From assembly GCF_000233695.2 (NCBI RefSeq), contig NZ_CM001488.1, forward strand, positions 708,049-772,048: 64,000 bases of DNA, given 5' to 3'. The notes beneath the pieces are model-generated. The model saw only the letters and a list, made by a program, of their open reading frames with translations. It was not told the DNA's origin and made no database searches. Below, piece by piece: positions 8,680 to 18,704 of this stretch; within the stretch, counting starts at the first letter, position 1, and each line of letters opens with the position of its first letter. A program made the position numbers and the translations under genes. The DNA comes from Desulfobacter postgatei 2ac9. Its GTDB lineage: Bacteria; Desulfobacterota; Desulfobacteria; Desulfobacterales; Desulfobacteraceae.

Positions 8680-9993
8680 ATGGAAAATGACATTCTTATA
8701 CATAACGGCATCCTTTTAACCATGGAGGATGGACTGCCCGTGATTGAAAACGGGTTCGTCCATATTAAACAGGGCAAAATTGCGGATTGCGGACCCGCAC
8801 TCCCGGAACAGATAAGGACTCTGGCCCAAAACCCTGCACGACAGATCGACGCCTGCGGTGGAATTATTATGCCCGGACTTGTGAACGGGCACACCCACAC
8901 ACCCATGTCCATGTTCCGGGGACTGGCCGATGACCTGCCCCTGGATCTCTGGCTCAATGGGCATATTTTTCCTGCCGAAGCAAGGGATGTAAACCCAGAA
9001 TCCGTGGCGCAATGGACAGCCCACTCCTGCAGGGAGATGCTGGCCGGCGGCATCACCACCTGTTGCGACGGCTATTTTCTGGAAAGCCATGCGGCAAAGG
9101 CCATGGCAGATAGTGGCATCCGGGCTGTAGCCGGCCAGGGGGTGATTGATTTTCCTGCGCCGGGCGTTCCTGATCCTGTCAAAAACATTGATCATGCCAA
9201 AGACTTTATTGAGAAAACCAGCACCCTGTCTCCGAGAATTACCCCGTCTCTTTTCTGTCATTCTCCCTACACCTGTTCAAAACAGACGCTTGTGGCGGGA
9301 AAGAACCTTGCCCGGGAAAAGGGGGTTCTGTTCCAGATCCATGCCGCAGAAACCCGGGCCGAGCCGGGTATGATCAAAGAAAATAGAGGCCTGTCCGTAA
9401 TCGCCTACCTGGACAGCCTGGCCATCCTTGATCCGGACACCCTTTTAATCCACTGCGTGTGGCTGGATGAAAACGACATTGGCATTATTGCCAAGCGCGG
9501 GTGCGGGGTCATCCACTGTCCTGAATCCAATATGAAACTGGCATCCGGGGTGGCGCCGGTACCGGACATGGTAGCTGCCGGTCTGACCGTGGGCCTTGGC
9601 ACGGACGGGTGTGCATCCAACAACGACCAGGATATGTTTTCTGAAATGGACACAGCCGCCAAACTGCATAAGGTTGTGCGCCTGGATCCCTGCGTCATGG
9701 ATGCCCGCACCTGCCTGAAAATGGCCACCATTGACGGTGCAAAGGCCCTGGGACTGGGTGATATCACGGGCTCCATACACCCGGGCAAGGCTGCGGACAT
9801 CATTGTGGTGGACACTACCGGCCTTCACATGACCCCCATGCATGACCCATACTCAGGTCTGGTCTATGCGGCAAGGGCTTCGGATGTCTCCTGGGTGATG
9901 GTAGAGGGCAAAATACGCCTTAAAAAAAATCCGCCTCTCCATCCTTTGGGGACAGACAGACCGGCCGGATCATACAGGCCGAGTACCCGTTGA
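8680..9993 (+). CDS. mtaD: Amidohydrolase, 5-methylthioadenosine/S-adenosylhomocysteine deaminase type
   Basis: A 437-residue metal-dependent deaminase of the ATZ/TRZ-MtaD group. Metal ligands: NGHTHTPMSMFRG (His71, His73), the HAAETRAE region, HCVWLDENDI and GLGTDGCASNN with the metal-binding Asp. The N-terminal beta-sandwich and the C-terminal strand HPGKAADIIVVDTTG are present, so the gene is full length. MtaD-type enzymes deaminate the adenine of 5'-methylthioadenosine or SAH and take part in SAM by-product salvage; closely related proteins act on guanine derivatives or 8-oxoguanine, so the substrate is probable rather than certain. A decayed copy of its own 3' end lies just upstream. Confidence 0.82.
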   Translation: MENDILIHNGILLTMEDGLPVIENGFVHIKQGKIADCGPALPEQIRTLAQNPARQIDACGGIIMPGLVNGHTHTPMSMFRGLADDLPLDLWLNGHIFPAEARDVNPESVAQWTAHSCREMLAGGITTCCDGYFLESHAAKAMADSGIRAVAGQGVIDFPAPGVPDPVKNIDHAKDFIEKTSTLSPRITPSLFCHSPYTCSKQTLVAGKNLAREKGVLFQIHAAETRAEPGMIKENRGLSVIAYLDSLAILDPDTLLIHCVWLDENDIGIIAKRGCGVIHCPESNMKLASGVAPVPDMVAAGLTVGLGTDGCASNNDQDMFSEMDTAAKLHKVVRLDPCVMDARTCLKMATIDGAKALGLGDITGSIHPGKAADIIVVDTTGLHMTPMHDPYSGLVYAARASDVSWVMVEGKIRLKKNPPLHPLGTDRPAGSYRPSTR

Positions 9994-10118
9994 CTCCCTG
10001 TTTTGGATGTGCAGTGTCCGGCTTTCAATACTGTTGTCGAGTTCCTTTACAACTTCGCTAACCGTTGTAAATGCAGTCTCAGCATGTTAGAATTCTTTAT
10101 TGTCAATTGGAGGGAATC

Positions 10119-10907
10119 GTGGAAAAACTAGTTTTTGGGCTTCATGTCAATAGCAATATCAATATTGAAATTATAAAAAAATCTCTGCTTTTTGAACTGA
10201 TTAGAGAAGAGCCCACCGAACTCTTTTATATGACGGAGGCAGGCGGTTATATCTTTATTGCCAACTACGGCAGTGTGGTGTTTGTGGATGTTGACCAGAA
10301 CAAACAAACCCTTATCCTGCGCTCAATCCATAATCTTTTGGAGATTAAATCCACATCGGACTTTGAAAGTGAAAAATACACCATTGAAATCGACAGCAAA
10401 AAACAACGCAGGGTTCTTTTCAATAAAATCATTCTGACTTCATACGAGGTAGATAAGATCTACACGATTATGTTCTCCATCGCCCAGTCCATTGCCTTAG
10501 GCTATTACAGTTCACAGTCTGAACATCTTCTGGAAGAGACAAGGGTTTACACCACCCAGCTGGAGACAAAAGGGAAAGTCGATCTAAAAGGCAGACAACT
10601 GATCCAGTATATCGGAAAAGCCCTGAACTTAAAAAATCAAATTGCCCGCAACCTCTATATCTTTGACACCCCGCAGCTCATGTGGGAGGAACAAAGCCTT
10701 GACCAGCTGCATACCGCCCTGACCCGTGAACTTGATATAACGCTGCGCTACCGCTATATTCAGGAGAATCTTGGCATTGTCCAGGAAAATTTGGAGCTGT
10801 TTAAAGACCTTTCGCAGCACAGCCACAGTGCCCAGCTGGAGTGGATTATTATCATCCTGATCCTCATTGAGGTGGTCGATCTGTTTGTAACAAAACTGAT
10901 CCACTGA
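10119..10907 (+). CDS. RMD1/YagE (DUF155) family membrane-anchored protein
   Basis: About 262 residues. An ATG frame opens at 10071, but the GTG at 10119 is preceded at 5 nt by TTGGAGGG (10108-10114), so I prefer GTG (VEKLVFGLHVNS...). Family hallmarks: FVDVDQNKQT in the first half, DLKGRQLIQYIGKALNLKNQIARNLYIFDTP... in the second half, and a single C-terminal membrane helix, LEWIIIILILIEVVDLFV. The eukaryotic relatives (yeast Rmd1, human RMND1) are mitochondrial or vesicle proteins linked to translation at membranes; the bacterial function is unknown. It stands alone between genes of unrelated role. Confidence 0.78.
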   Translation: MEKLVFGLHVNSNINIEIIKKSLLFELIREEPTELFYMTEAGGYIFIANYGSVVFVDVDQNKQTLILRSIHNLLEIKSTSDFESEKYTIEIDSKKQRRVLFNKIILTSYEVDKIYTIMFSIAQSIALGYYSSQSEHLLEETRVYTTQLETKGKVDLKGRQLIQYIGKALNLKNQIARNLYIFDTPQLMWEEQSLDQLHTALTRELDITLRYRYIQENLGIVQENLELFKDLSQHSHSAQLEWIIIILILIEVVDLFVTKLIH

Positions 10908-11178
10908 TCCCTGCCGCCTGGATATCAAATGATACCGGCTGACTTGATCAATTGATGTTTCAAAGGTCAAAAACCGAATCTTTCCTGGATCTTTTTTATA
11001 ACAGCCAATGACTTGTCCGTTGCCAATCGCTGCGGGTACCGTCACAACAGAGAACAACTCGTTTGGCTGCGGTGACATCCAATTTTTTGTCTTTGGACGC
11101 TGCCAATTGACCTTTCAAAAATCCGTGCTATTTTTAAAGTATGAATGGAACGTTTAAGTTGTGAAGGAGGAATGCATT

Positions 11179-11406
11179 ATGGGAAAAAAGCTTAGGGCCT
11201 GTAAGGCGTGTAAAAAGAAAAAAGACATTTTGCGAAAATCATCGGATACGTCAAAAGCATTTGTCTGCAAAAACTGTGGGGCCTCGTCAACTGAAGCTAA
11301 GATGCTTTGCAAACCAGTCATGAAGAAATTGACCTATTCATGCCAAAAATGCCAACGGTTATCAAATAAGGCCAAACGGTTGTGCAAGCCTGAAGAAATC
11401 ATTTAG
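11179..11406 (+). CDS. Small zinc-ribbon-like protein with an internal repeat
   Basis: A 75-residue basic protein. The frame opens at GTG 11161, but AAGGAGG at 11163-11169 sits before ATG 11179, so that start is used (MGKKLRACKACKKKK). It has three Cys pairs (CKAC, CKNC, CQKC) and a two-fold repeat: FVCKNCG...AKMLCKP and YSCQKCQ...AKRLCKP, each about 20 residues. This pattern suggests one or two zinc ribbons and nucleic-acid or protein binding. I do not recognise a named family. It lies 50 nt ahead of the sigma-54 activator on the same strand and may be co-transcribed. Confidence 0.7.
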   Translation: MGKKLRACKACKKKKDILRKSSDTSKAFVCKNCGASSTEAKMLCKPVMKKLTYSCQKCQRLSNKAKRLCKPEEII

Positions 11407-11457
11407 TGCTTATTGTGACGGTGCAATTTTCCAAAATATTAACAGAATGCTGTTTTT

Positions 11458-13035
11458 ATGAACAATGAAAAAGACAAATTATCCCAGGAAAATTATGAGC
11501 TGTTCAGGGAGCTGGACCCGGACCTTCTCCAAAAAAAATTTCTCAATGCCCTGCTGAAAATCCAGAATGTCAGGCGTGGATCAATCTGGATCAAACGGGG
11601 CCGGACCTATGTTTGTGTTGAGGCCGCCGGCATTGACAGCGAAAATATTGTGGGGGTTACCCTGGATGCAGGCTCACCCTCCATTGTGGGGTGGGTAATT
11701 GAAAACGGCAAGATGACCATTGCCCAAGCGGGCTCTGATCGCCGTCACAACCGGGAGGTGGAAGCACATTTCGCCATCAAAAGCAGCCAGATCCTCTGTT
11801 TTCCTTTATTCATAGACGGACAGGTCTTTGGGGCGGTACAGATTATTGACACCAACCCTGACAGTATTCACCTCAATCTGGATTCTTCCTACCTTTCCCA
11901 TTTCCAAAACCTGCTTGAAATCTGTTCCATCGCCCTGGGCAACGCCCTATGTTATGCCAGGGAGCAGAAAAAGAATCGCAGACTCTCATCGGTCCTGTCC
12001 AGGGTTGAAAAAGAAAATACCATTATCGGCCAGAGCAAGGCCTTTCACAAAAGCATGGATCTTGTCAAAAGCTATGCAGATACCGACTTCAATGTGCTGA
12101 TAACGGGCGAAAGCGGCACAGGCAAGGAGCTTGTGGCAGAACGCCTTCACACGGGCAGTGCCAGAGCGGATTATCCTTTCCTGGTCCAGAACTGTTCGGC
12201 CATCCCCGAAACCCTTTTGGAAAGCGAATTGTTCGGGTATAAAAAAGGCGCCTTTACCGGTGCAACCCGGGACCGGGCAGGATTGTTTGAGGCCGCTGAC
12301 GGCGGCACGGTGTTTCTGGACGAAATCGGAGACATGCCCATGGGCACTCAGGCCGGGCTTCTTCGGGTATTGCAGAAAAATGAGATCAAACCATTAGGCG
12401 CCACCCAGGTCCGGTACATCAATATCAGAATCATTGCAGCCACCAATAAGGACCTTGCCGGGATGATCCAAGAAAACCGGTTCAGACAGGATCTGTATTA
12501 CCGCCTTTCCGTACTGCCGATTCACCTGCCGCCATTGCGGGAACGAAGGGAAGATATTCCGTTGCTGGTCCGGCATTTTTTAAACGTGGAAGGTCGGAAA
12601 ACAAACATTTCCGAAAAAAAAATCTCCCCTGAAGCCATACACCATCTGGTGGCTTATACATGGCCGGGCAATATCCGGGAACTGGAAAACCTTATCCGGT
12701 ATTTGATGGTTACAACCCAAAACGAAATTATAAAACCGGATGATCTTCCCGAACGTATTCTTAAAATCAACCCGGATGGGGTCAAAGAAAGCACAGCGCC
12801 AAGAAACACAGATCCCCAAACAAATGAGACACAATACCTGCGCGATATTTCCATCATGACCTGGCCGGATCTTGAAAAGGCCTATGTCATGGCGCTCATG
12901 GAAAAATTTAACTGGAATATCACCTGGGCGGCAAAGGCGTCAGGTATCAACCGCTCAACCTTTGCCTCGCGCATGCGCAAACTCGACATTCACCGGGGCA
13001 CAGGAGAATCACCGGATTCAACCACCATGGGCTGA
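11458..13035 (+). CDS. Sigma-54-dependent transcriptional activator with GAF sensor
   Basis: A 525-residue enhancer-binding protein. Order: GAF domain (about residues 20-175), AAA+ domain (about 190-415) with Walker [11 protein letters not shown], sigma-54 contact loop [11 protein letters not shown], Walker [12 protein letters not shown] and arginine-finger region [11 protein letters not shown]; then a Fis-type helix-turn-helix at the C-terminus ([21 protein letters not shown]). There is no receiver domain, so it senses a small ligand or interaction through GAF. The target promoter is not obvious nearby. Start is ATG 11458 without a strong ribosome site. Confidence 0.9.
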   Translation: MNNEKDKLSQENYELFRELDPDLLQKKFLNALLKIQNVRRGSIWIKRGRTYVCVEAAGIDSENIVGVTLDAGSPSIVGWVIENGKMTIAQAGSDRRHNREVEAHFAIKSSQILCFPLFIDGQVFGAVQIIDTNPDSIHLNLDSSYLSHFQNLLEICSIALGNALCYAREQKKNRRLSSVLSRVEKENTIIGQSKAFHKSMDLVKSYADTDFNVLITGESGTGKELVAERLHTGSARADYPFLVQNCSAIPETLLESELFGYKKGAFTGATRDRAGLFEAADGGTVFLDEIGDMPMGTQAGLLRVLQKNEIKPLGATQVRYINIRIIAATNKDLAGMIQENRFRQDLYYRLSVLPIHLPPLRERREDIPLLVRHFLNVEGRKTNISEKKISPEAIHHLVAYTWPGNIRELENLIRYLMVTTQNEIIKPDDLPERILKINPDGVKESTAPRNTDPQTNETQYLRDISIMTWPDLEKAYVMALMEKFNWNITWAAKASGINRSTFASRMRKLDIHRGTGESPDSTTMG

Positions 13036-13036
13036 A

Positions 13037-13231
13037 AGTCTTGATGTTGACATATCATTCAATAAGACATACAGCAGCAGTGCGATAGAGACTTTGGCCT
13101 GTAACCTCGAATCCCTGGTGGATAAATATGCCGATCCTGCAGATCCTCTGGTTGAGGCCACTTACCGATATGCCATGGAATGTGAAAGGGATTTTTTCAG
13201 GCAGCCTTTGAATTCGCTTTGTAAGCGATAA
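13037..13231 (+). pseudogene. Possible 3' remnant of a tenA-like gene
   Basis: An open frame directly after the activator gene reads FNKTYSSSAIETLACNLESL, then LVEATYRYAMECERDFF, and stops at 13231. The spacing of an ETLA..LESLVD helix followed by a helix ending in ME-E-FF resembles the last two helices of TenA/thiaminase II-like proteins. No start codon or preceding domain is present. Similarity judged by eye only; it may be an unrelated short gene end. Confidence 0.35.
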
Positions 13232-13386
13232 ACACCTCAACAAATAACGTTTTTGCCTCTACGTTCTTATAATAAATTCAATTTTTTTTTTAATGAAGTG
13301 CTGGATCACCGGAGAATCATGTGATAATCAGGATCACCGAGTTGCTGATCAAGGCGTAACATGAAAGAAACAAAAAGGCTGATGCA

Positions 13387-14535
13387 ATGAAACCCGGGGA
13401 GAGTTTAAACGGATCTTCAGAGCGCATACTGAAAATCCAGTATTTTATCTATTTCGGGGTAATGGGGATTTTTCTGCCTTATTTTAACCTCTATTGCCAT
13501 CATCTGGGTTTCACCAGTTTTGAAATCGGTTCCCTGTCTGCCCTGAGGACCGCCATTACCATTGTCTTTTCAATAGTGTGGAGTATTGTTGCCGACCGGT
13601 ATGCCTGGCGAAAACCGATTTATGTTCTATTCAATTTCCTCAGTGCCGCAATCTGGGTCTTCTTTCTCTATATCAATAATTTTTCGGGCATGCTCATTGT
13701 GACCATTTTTCATACTATTTTCTTTGCCCCGCTCATTGCATTTATAGAAGCCTTTGCAATGGATGAACTGGGTAGTGGGAGTGGTGACAAGAACAGATAT
13801 GGCCGGATTCGCGCCTGGGGATCGGTGAGTTTTATCCTTGTTGTGTTCAGTCTGGGCAAGGTTTCCGATCTTTTCAGCATCAATACTATTGTTCCTCTCA
13901 TTCTGGCCGGTTACACGCTTCAGGCGATCTTCTCGATTCCCATGCCCAAGGCGAAAGCAAGGGAGGAACAATTTCACGCCGGAGTCAGAGAACTCCTCAA
14001 TGCCCGGACCCTGACTTTTCTCACCTGCTCGTTTCTGATGATTTTCAGCCATGGGACCTATTATGGATTTTATTCCATCTATCTGGAGGAGTTGGGTTAT
14101 GGCCCTTTTTTTATAGGGTCGACCTGGGCTGTGGCCTCCATCGCCGAGATCGTTATTATGATCAACTCCGGCAGGATTTTAAAATATATCACCCTTGAAA
14201 ATGTGATCTTCTTTTCTTGTTTGGCTGCTTCAGCCAGGTGGTGCCTTTTATGGCGTGCGGTCACAGTGACTGAAATCATGATCGCTCAGGTGCTGCATGC
14301 ATTTACCTACGGGACATTTCATGTGGCCTCCATCCTGTATATGGATCGGCTTTCAACCGGACAGACGCGTACCCTGGGGCAGGCTGCCAACAATGCCGTC
14401 TCGTACGGCCTCGGCATGATGGCCGGTTTTCTGCTGAACGGCTATTTGTACGAGGCATATGGCGCCCGTCTCTTTTTAATGAGCGCATCTGTGTCGCTTG
14501 CCGGTGCGGTTGTATTTAGATTCTTGAGCCGTTGA
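13387..14535 (+). CDS. Major facilitator superfamily transporter (LacY/PPP-like group)
   Basis: A 382-residue protein with about 12 membrane segments. The N-terminal QYFIYFGVMGIFLPYFNLYC and LSALRTAITIVFSIVWSIVADR, with the loop-2/3 pattern ADRYAWRKP, resemble the MFS_1-like group that includes nucleoside:H+ and 3-phenylpropionate carriers. The central loop MPKAKAREEQFHAG separates the two six-helix halves. Substrate unknown, probably proton-coupled. It stands alone; the start ATG 13387 has only a weak site. Confidence 0.85.
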   Translation: MKPGESLNGSSERILKIQYFIYFGVMGIFLPYFNLYCHHLGFTSFEIGSLSALRTAITIVFSIVWSIVADRYAWRKPIYVLFNFLSAAIWVFFLYINNFSGMLIVTIFHTIFFAPLIAFIEAFAMDELGSGSGDKNRYGRIRAWGSVSFILVVFSLGKVSDLFSINTIVPLILAGYTLQAIFSIPMPKAKAREEQFHAGVRELLNARTLTFLTCSFLMIFSHGTYYGFYSIYLEELGYGPFFIGSTWAVASIAEIVIMINSGRILKYITLENVIFFSCLAASARWCLLWRAVTVTEIMIAQVLHAFTYGTFHVASILYMDRLSTGQTRTLGQAANNAVSYGLGMMAGFLLNGYLYEAYGARLFLMSASVSLAGAVVFRFLSR

Positions 14536-14682
14536 TTTGAACCGTATCGTGCTAGGTGGAGTGAACAGCAGCCCAATAAAACCCAAATTCAGAATTGCCG
14601 ATTACCAAGGATACATGCTTGATAGGGATACGATATCATGATATATTCACCCGATTTTCAATCAGTTGGACAAAATTAGGAC

Positions 14683-16059
14683 GTGACAAAAAAGAAAGAT
14701 AAAACCATATTCCGCTGTAAAACCTGCGGTACACAGACACCTAAATGGATGGGCCAGTGCCCGGACTGTGGCGATTGGGACAGCCTTGTTGAAGAGACCC
14801 TGGTGGTCCGGATCCCAGGTGTGGCAGGTGCTGGCCGGCCGGCCATTGCAGCCAGACCCGTACCTATTGAATCCGTGGAACCCTCCATGTCCCTGCGTAT
14901 GTGTACCGGCATCAATGAATTTGACCGGGTCCTGGGCGGCGGTATTGTAAGCGGCTCCCTGGTACTTATCGGCGGAGACCCCGGGATCGGTAAATCCACG
15001 CTCATGCTCCAGGTGTTGTCCACCCTGGCAAAGGCCGGGAAAAAATGCCTGTATGTATCCGGCGAAGAATCCATAGGCCAACTTTCCATGCGGGGAAAAC
15101 GTCTGGGATCTTTGGGCCGTTCTTTGTTTGTGGTATCTGAAACCGATCTTGAGGCGATTCTTGCCATGGCGGAAAAAGATGACTATGACGCCATGGTTGT
15201 GGATTCGATTCAAACCGTATTCCACCCCCAGGTGACATCCACACCGGGCAGCATAACCCAGATCAGGGAAGCATCCATGCAGTTCATGCGCCTGTCCAAA
15301 ACAGTGGGCCTTCCCATTTTTCTTGTGGGACACGTCACCAAGGGCGGCGCCATTGCAGGCCCAAGAATCATGGAGCACATGGTGGACACAGTGCTCTATT
15401 TTGAAGGGGATAAAAACCATATTTTTCGAATTCTCCGGGCCGTAAAAAACCGTTTTGGGTCCACCAATGAGATCGGGGTGTTTGAAATGCGGGATCAGGG
15501 ACTGACCCAGGTGCCTAATCCATCGGCCGTGTTTTTGTCTGAACGGGCTTTGGTGGCCCCGGGATCGGTGGTTACGGCCAGTATGGAAGGGTCCCGCCCG
15601 ATTCTGGTGGAAATTCAGGGCCTGGTCTCTACGTCCGGGCTGGGTACACCCCGGCGTACGGTTCTAGGGCTGGACAGCAACCGTGTAGCCCTGATTGTGG
15701 CGGTGATGGAAAAACGCCTGGGAATGAATCTGGCCGGCCTGGATATTTTCATGAATGTTACGGGGGGGGTCCGCATCACCGAGCCCTCGGCTGATCTTGC
15801 CATTGCGGCCGCGCTTGCCTCAAGCTTTCTGGATCGTCCCGTGCACAAGGAGACAACCCTGATCGGTGAGATCGGCCTTACCGGCGAGATACGGGCGGTC
15901 AGTCATGCCCAGGCCAGGATCAAAGAAGCCGCCAAAATGGGATTTACAAGATGCCTTGTGCCCACGGCCACCATGAAACAATTATCAAAAATCAAAGGCA
16001 TGGCCATTGAAAGTGTCAGTTTTTTAAGGGATGCCGTGGAGGTTTTGTTTGAAGGGTAA
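14683..16059 (+). CDS. radA: DNA repair protein RadA/Sms
   Basis: A 458-residue ATPase that promotes branch migration in homologous recombination. Visible parts: N-terminal C4 zinc finger (CKTCG...CPDCG), RecA-like core with Walker A GGDPGIGKST, the RadA motif KNRFGSTNEIGVFEM, and a C-terminal Lon-protease-like domain without the catalytic dyad. Starts with GTG at 14683 (GTGACAAAAAAG). Its 3' end overlaps the start of rlmE, and yebC follows, so radA-rlmE-yebC form one operon. Confidence 0.97.
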   Translation: MTKKKDKTIFRCKTCGTQTPKWMGQCPDCGDWDSLVEETLVVRIPGVAGAGRPAIAARPVPIESVEPSMSLRMCTGINEFDRVLGGGIVSGSLVLIGGDPGIGKSTLMLQVLSTLAKAGKKCLYVSGEESIGQLSMRGKRLGSLGRSLFVVSETDLEAILAMAEKDDYDAMVVDSIQTVFHPQVTSTPGSITQIREASMQFMRLSKTVGLPIFLVGHVTKGGAIAGPRIMEHMVDTVLYFEGDKNHIFRILRAVKNRFGSTNEIGVFEMRDQGLTQVPNPSAVFLSERALVAPGSVVTASMEGSRPILVEIQGLVSTSGLGTPRRTVLGLDSNRVALIVAVMEKRLGMNLAGLDIFMNVTGGVRITEPSADLAIAAALASSFLDRPVHKETTLIGEIGLTGEIRAVSHAQARIKEAAKMGFTRCLVPTATMKQLSKIKGMAIESVSFLRDAVEVLFEG

Positions 16060-16675
16060 AAAAAAGCCGGCAGGAAAAGGCGGCACGAGCGGCCAGTGGG
16101 CGGATCATCTCACACAAAAGGCCAAATCCATGGGATATCCTGCCCGATCCGTGTTTAAGCTTGAAGATATTCAGAACAAATTTCAGATTATCAAAAAAGG
16201 GGACATTGTTCTTGATCTTGGCTGCTCACCAGGGTCCTGGACACTTTATGCGGCAAAACTTGTGGGGGATCAGGGCCGTGTGTTCGGAATTGATTTAAAA
16301 GCGGTTGAAACAAATCTGCCGGCCAATGCGTTAACCATCCAGGATGACATCCTTAGCCCTGAGCACCCGGCCTTTATTGAGCCCCATACAGGTAAATTTA
16401 ACGCCGTAATCAGCGACATGGCCCCGGCCACCACAGGCAGAAAAGATGTGGATGCCATCCGGTCTCTTGAACTGTGCCGCATGGCCCTTGACACGGCCTT
16501 GAAAAATTTGGCTTTTCAGGGTAATTTTGTGTGCAAAATCTTCCAGGGAAATGACTTCAAAACGTTTGAGCAAGAAGTGAAGGCCGCGTTTAAGGAGTGC
16601 CGGGTATTTAAGCCCGAAAGCTGTAGAAAACAAAGCAAAGAAATTTATATCATAGCAAAAGCAAAGATAAAATAA
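16049..16675 (+). CDS. rlmE: 23S rRNA (uridine-2'-O-) methyltransferase RlmE/FtsJ
   Basis: A SAM-dependent methyltransferase of about 208 residues that methylates U2552 of 23S rRNA. Motif I is [16 protein letters not shown]; the catalytic K-D-K-E set is visible as the Lys in ARSVFKLED, Asp in VISDMAP, Lys in NFVCKIFQG and Glu in [10 protein letters not shown]. The frame can start at ATG 16031, but the TTG at 16049 has GGAGG (16038-16042) at ideal spacing and gives the usual short basic N-terminus. It overlaps the end of radA by 11 nt. Confidence 0.93.
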   Translation: MKGKKKPAGKGGTSGQWADHLTQKAKSMGYPARSVFKLEDIQNKFQIIKKGDIVLDLGCSPGSWTLYAAKLVGDQGRVFGIDLKAVETNLPANALTIQDDILSPEHPAFIEPHTGKFNAVISDMAPATTGRKDVDAIRSLELCRMALDTALKNLAFQGNFVCKIFQGNDFKTFEQEVKAAFKECRVFKPESCRKQSKEIYIIAKAKIK

Positions 16676-16688
16676 GGAGGCAACATCC

Positions 16689-17432
16689 ATGTCAGGACAT
16701 AGCAAATGGTCGACCATCAAACATAAGAAAGGTGCGGCCGACAAAAAGCGGGCAAAGGTCTTTACCAAGCTGATTAAGGAAATTACGGTGGCTGCCCGCA
16801 TGGGCGGGGGTGACCCCGGGGCCAATCCCCGGCTGCGCCGTGCCATTGACTCGGCCAAAACCCAGAACATGCCCAAGGACAATGTGGACCGGGCCATTAA
16901 AAAGGGTACCGGCGACATGGACGGCGTCAATTACGAGGAGATCATCTATGAAGGATACGGGCCCGGCGGCGTGGCGGTGATGGTGGAATGCCTCACGGAC
17001 AACAAAAACCGGACCATTGCCGATGTCAGGTATATTTTTAACAAAGCCGGCGGCAATGTGGGTACGGACGGTTGCGTGGCCTGGATGTTTGATAAAAAGG
17101 GCGTGATTACCATTTCCAAAGAACATGCAGACGAAGAGACCCTCATGGAAGTAGCCCTTGAAGCCGGGGCTGAAGATATCAAGGACGAAGGAGAGACCTT
17201 TGACGTACTCACCGCACCCGAAGATTTTGATGCGGTCAAGGATGCCATTGACGGTGCACAGATTCCCTGCGAGGTGGCTGAAATCTCCATGGTTCCCCAG
17301 AACACCACAGCGGTATCAGGCAAAGAAGCAGAGCAGATGGTCAGATTTATGGAAGCCCTGGACGACAACGATGATGTCCAGAATTTTTATACCAACGCCG
17401 ATATCCCGGATGAGGCTTTTGACGCCATGTAA
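16689..17432 (+). CDS. yebC: YebC/PmpR-family regulatory protein
   Basis: A 247-residue member of the YebC/TACO1 family, starting [21 protein letters not shown]. The family influences transcription and translation (relief of ribosome stalling at proline stretches in recent work). Characteristic segments are [44 protein letters not shown] and [17 protein letters not shown] good AAGGAGG site precedes the ATG. Last gene of the radA-rlmE-yebC operon, followed by a clear terminator. Confidence 0.96.
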   Translation: MSGHSKWSTIKHKKGAADKKRAKVFTKLIKEITVAARMGGGDPGANPRLRRAIDSAKTQNMPKDNVDRAIKKGTGDMDGVNYEEIIYEGYGPGGVAVMVECLTDNKNRTIADVRYIFNKAGGNVGTDGCVAWMFDKKGVITISKEHADEETLMEVALEAGAEDIKDEGETFDVLTAPEDFDAVKDAIDGAQIPCEVAEISMVPQNTTAVSGKEAEQMVRFMEALDDNDDVQNFYTNADIPDEAFDAM

Positions 17433-17454
17433 ATTCTTTTAAAATTTGCAATAT

Positions 17455-17487
17455 AAAAAGCCGCCATATGTATCATGGCGGCTTTTT
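17455..17487 (+). terminator. Rho-independent terminator after yebC
   Basis: AAAAAGCCGCCAT / ATGGCGGCTTTTT makes a near-perfect 13-bp stem with a 7-nt loop and ends in five T residues, 23 nt after the yebC stop. It is symmetric enough to act on both strands and so also serves the convergent gene at 17530-17877. Confidence 0.92.
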
Positions 17488-17529
17488 ACATTTTGCCCGC
17501 AAAATGTGGCAGCACAGGAGAGTTCAGGC

Positions 17530-17877
17530 TCAAAGGCCAGCCAGATCATATTCAATCTCTTCAAAAATATCTTCGATTTGATACAATGCTTTGTCCACCT
17601 CGGAAAGCTCCCGGGCCGCGATGCCCCCTTCAATCTGGCAATACAATGCCTTTAGTGGGCTCATTTGTTTGAGCAAGATGTCCTTTACTCTTGGATTTCC
17701 ATCCAAGGCGTAAAGCAGTTTATCCAGCTTTCCCACAAGGTCGTAAAGGGACGGATCCTCGTATTCTTTGATGGTTTTGGCATGGATGAGGGCACTGGCC
17801 AGCTGGGGGTATGCGGCCTTGAATCCTTTTGTGTAAAACGGGCGCACATGAACCGTCAATTGCATGTACTTGCTCAT
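17530..17877 (-). CDS. Uncharacterised small helical protein
   Basis: A 115-residue soluble protein starting MSKYMQLTVHVRPFYTKGFK. Mostly helical by composition, with an acidic C-terminus (LYQIEDIFEEIEYD). No membrane segment, Cys motif or enzyme motif. The frame is clean, with good codon use and a ribosome site (AGGAGAAG) upstream on the minus strand. I do not recognise a family. It converges on yebC and is transcribed away from the ferritin-like gene. Confidence 0.65.
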   Translation of the reverse strand: MSKYMQLTVHVRPFYTKGFKAAYPQLASALIHAKTIKEYEDPSLYDLVGKLDKLLYALDGNPRVKDILLKQMSPLKALYCQIEGGIAARELSEVDKALYQIEDIFEEIEYDLAGL

Positions 17878-18047
17878 GGTCTATCTTCTCCTTTTTCCGG
17901 GACAGGCACGGACAACTATGTTCCAAACATTGCTCTATAGCGAGGTTGCACTGCCCTGCAGTTTTTTTTATATTTTGAATTCAAACAAGACGATTGAGTC
18001 ATTACCCGCTATTATATGGTCAACGCATGAAGAATGGGAGAGATATT

Positions 18048-18521
18048 ATGTTTACCCTCAATGATTTGTTCGATATTGCCATAAAAATGGAAGAAAACGG
18101 CCGATCTGTCTATCTGAACGCCCTCAAGCAGACCCACAACAGGGAGATTGAAAGTCTTGTTCAGTGGATGGCCGATGAAGAAAAACGACACAAATCCTGG
18201 TTTCAAGAACAGAAAGGCCGTCTTTCTGCAGGCAGCAGGGACCTGGATGTCATGCTTCCCGGGGTGATTAAAGAGATGATGGGGGACAACAGCCTCTCTT
18301 TGAGTGAGCTGGATTTTTCAAAAATCACTACACCTGTGAAGATGCTTGAAACATTCATCATGTTTGAAAATGACACGATTCTGTTTTATCAATTTCTTGA
18401 GGCCTTTGTGGAATCAGAATCCGTTAAGGATGGACTTCACGAGATCATAGCTGAAGAAACCGCCCATGTAGACAAGATATCCGAGATGATTCAGTCTTTT
18501 AAGGCTGCAGGGGAGCTGTAG
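18048..18521 (+). CDS. Ferritin-like (rubrerythrin-type) di-iron protein
   Basis: A 157-residue four-helix protein without a rubredoxin domain. Helix pairs carry the di-iron ligand pattern: Glu in KMEENGRSVY, E-x-x-H in ADEEKRHKSW, Glu in MFENDTILFY, and E-x-x-H in IAEETAHVDKI. Such proteins store iron or detoxify peroxide in anaerobes. The frame can begin at 17994, but the ATG at 18048 follows GGGAGAG at a good distance and starts right before the first helix. Stands alone, followed by a stem-loop terminator. Confidence 0.8.
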   Translation: MFTLNDLFDIAIKMEENGRSVYLNALKQTHNREIESLVQWMADEEKRHKSWFQEQKGRLSAGSRDLDVMLPGVIKEMMGDNSLSLSELDFSKITTPVKMLETFIMFENDTILFYQFLEAFVESESVKDGLHEIIAEETAHVDKISEMIQSFKAAGEL

Positions 18522-18593
18522 CACGGGAAGAACCCGGACCTTATCAAAGCAGGGAATAGGGATCCACATTACACTCTTTACCCTTTAGCTATG

Positions 18594-18631
18594 GACTTAA
18601 CAACCACAGACTTCAAGCCGGTTGTTAAGTC
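18594..18631 (+). terminator. Stem-loop after the ferritin-like gene
   Basis: GACTTAACAACC and GGTTGTTAAGTC form a perfect 12-bp stem with a 14-nt loop, followed by TTTTAT. Low GC content makes it a moderate terminator; it lies between the ferritin-like gene and the convergent hsdR remnant. Confidence 0.65.
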
Positions 18632-18704
18632 TTTTATGGGATCAATTGTTTATTTGTAAAAATGTGCCTGATCCGACCCCATTGTCCCTTATGTCCTTAT
18701 TCAG

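Noticed and set aside
14662-15420. 252-codon minus-strand open frame opposite radA
   Set aside because: Antisense to a well-conserved gene; the composition (His/Gly-rich) is typical for a shadow frame.
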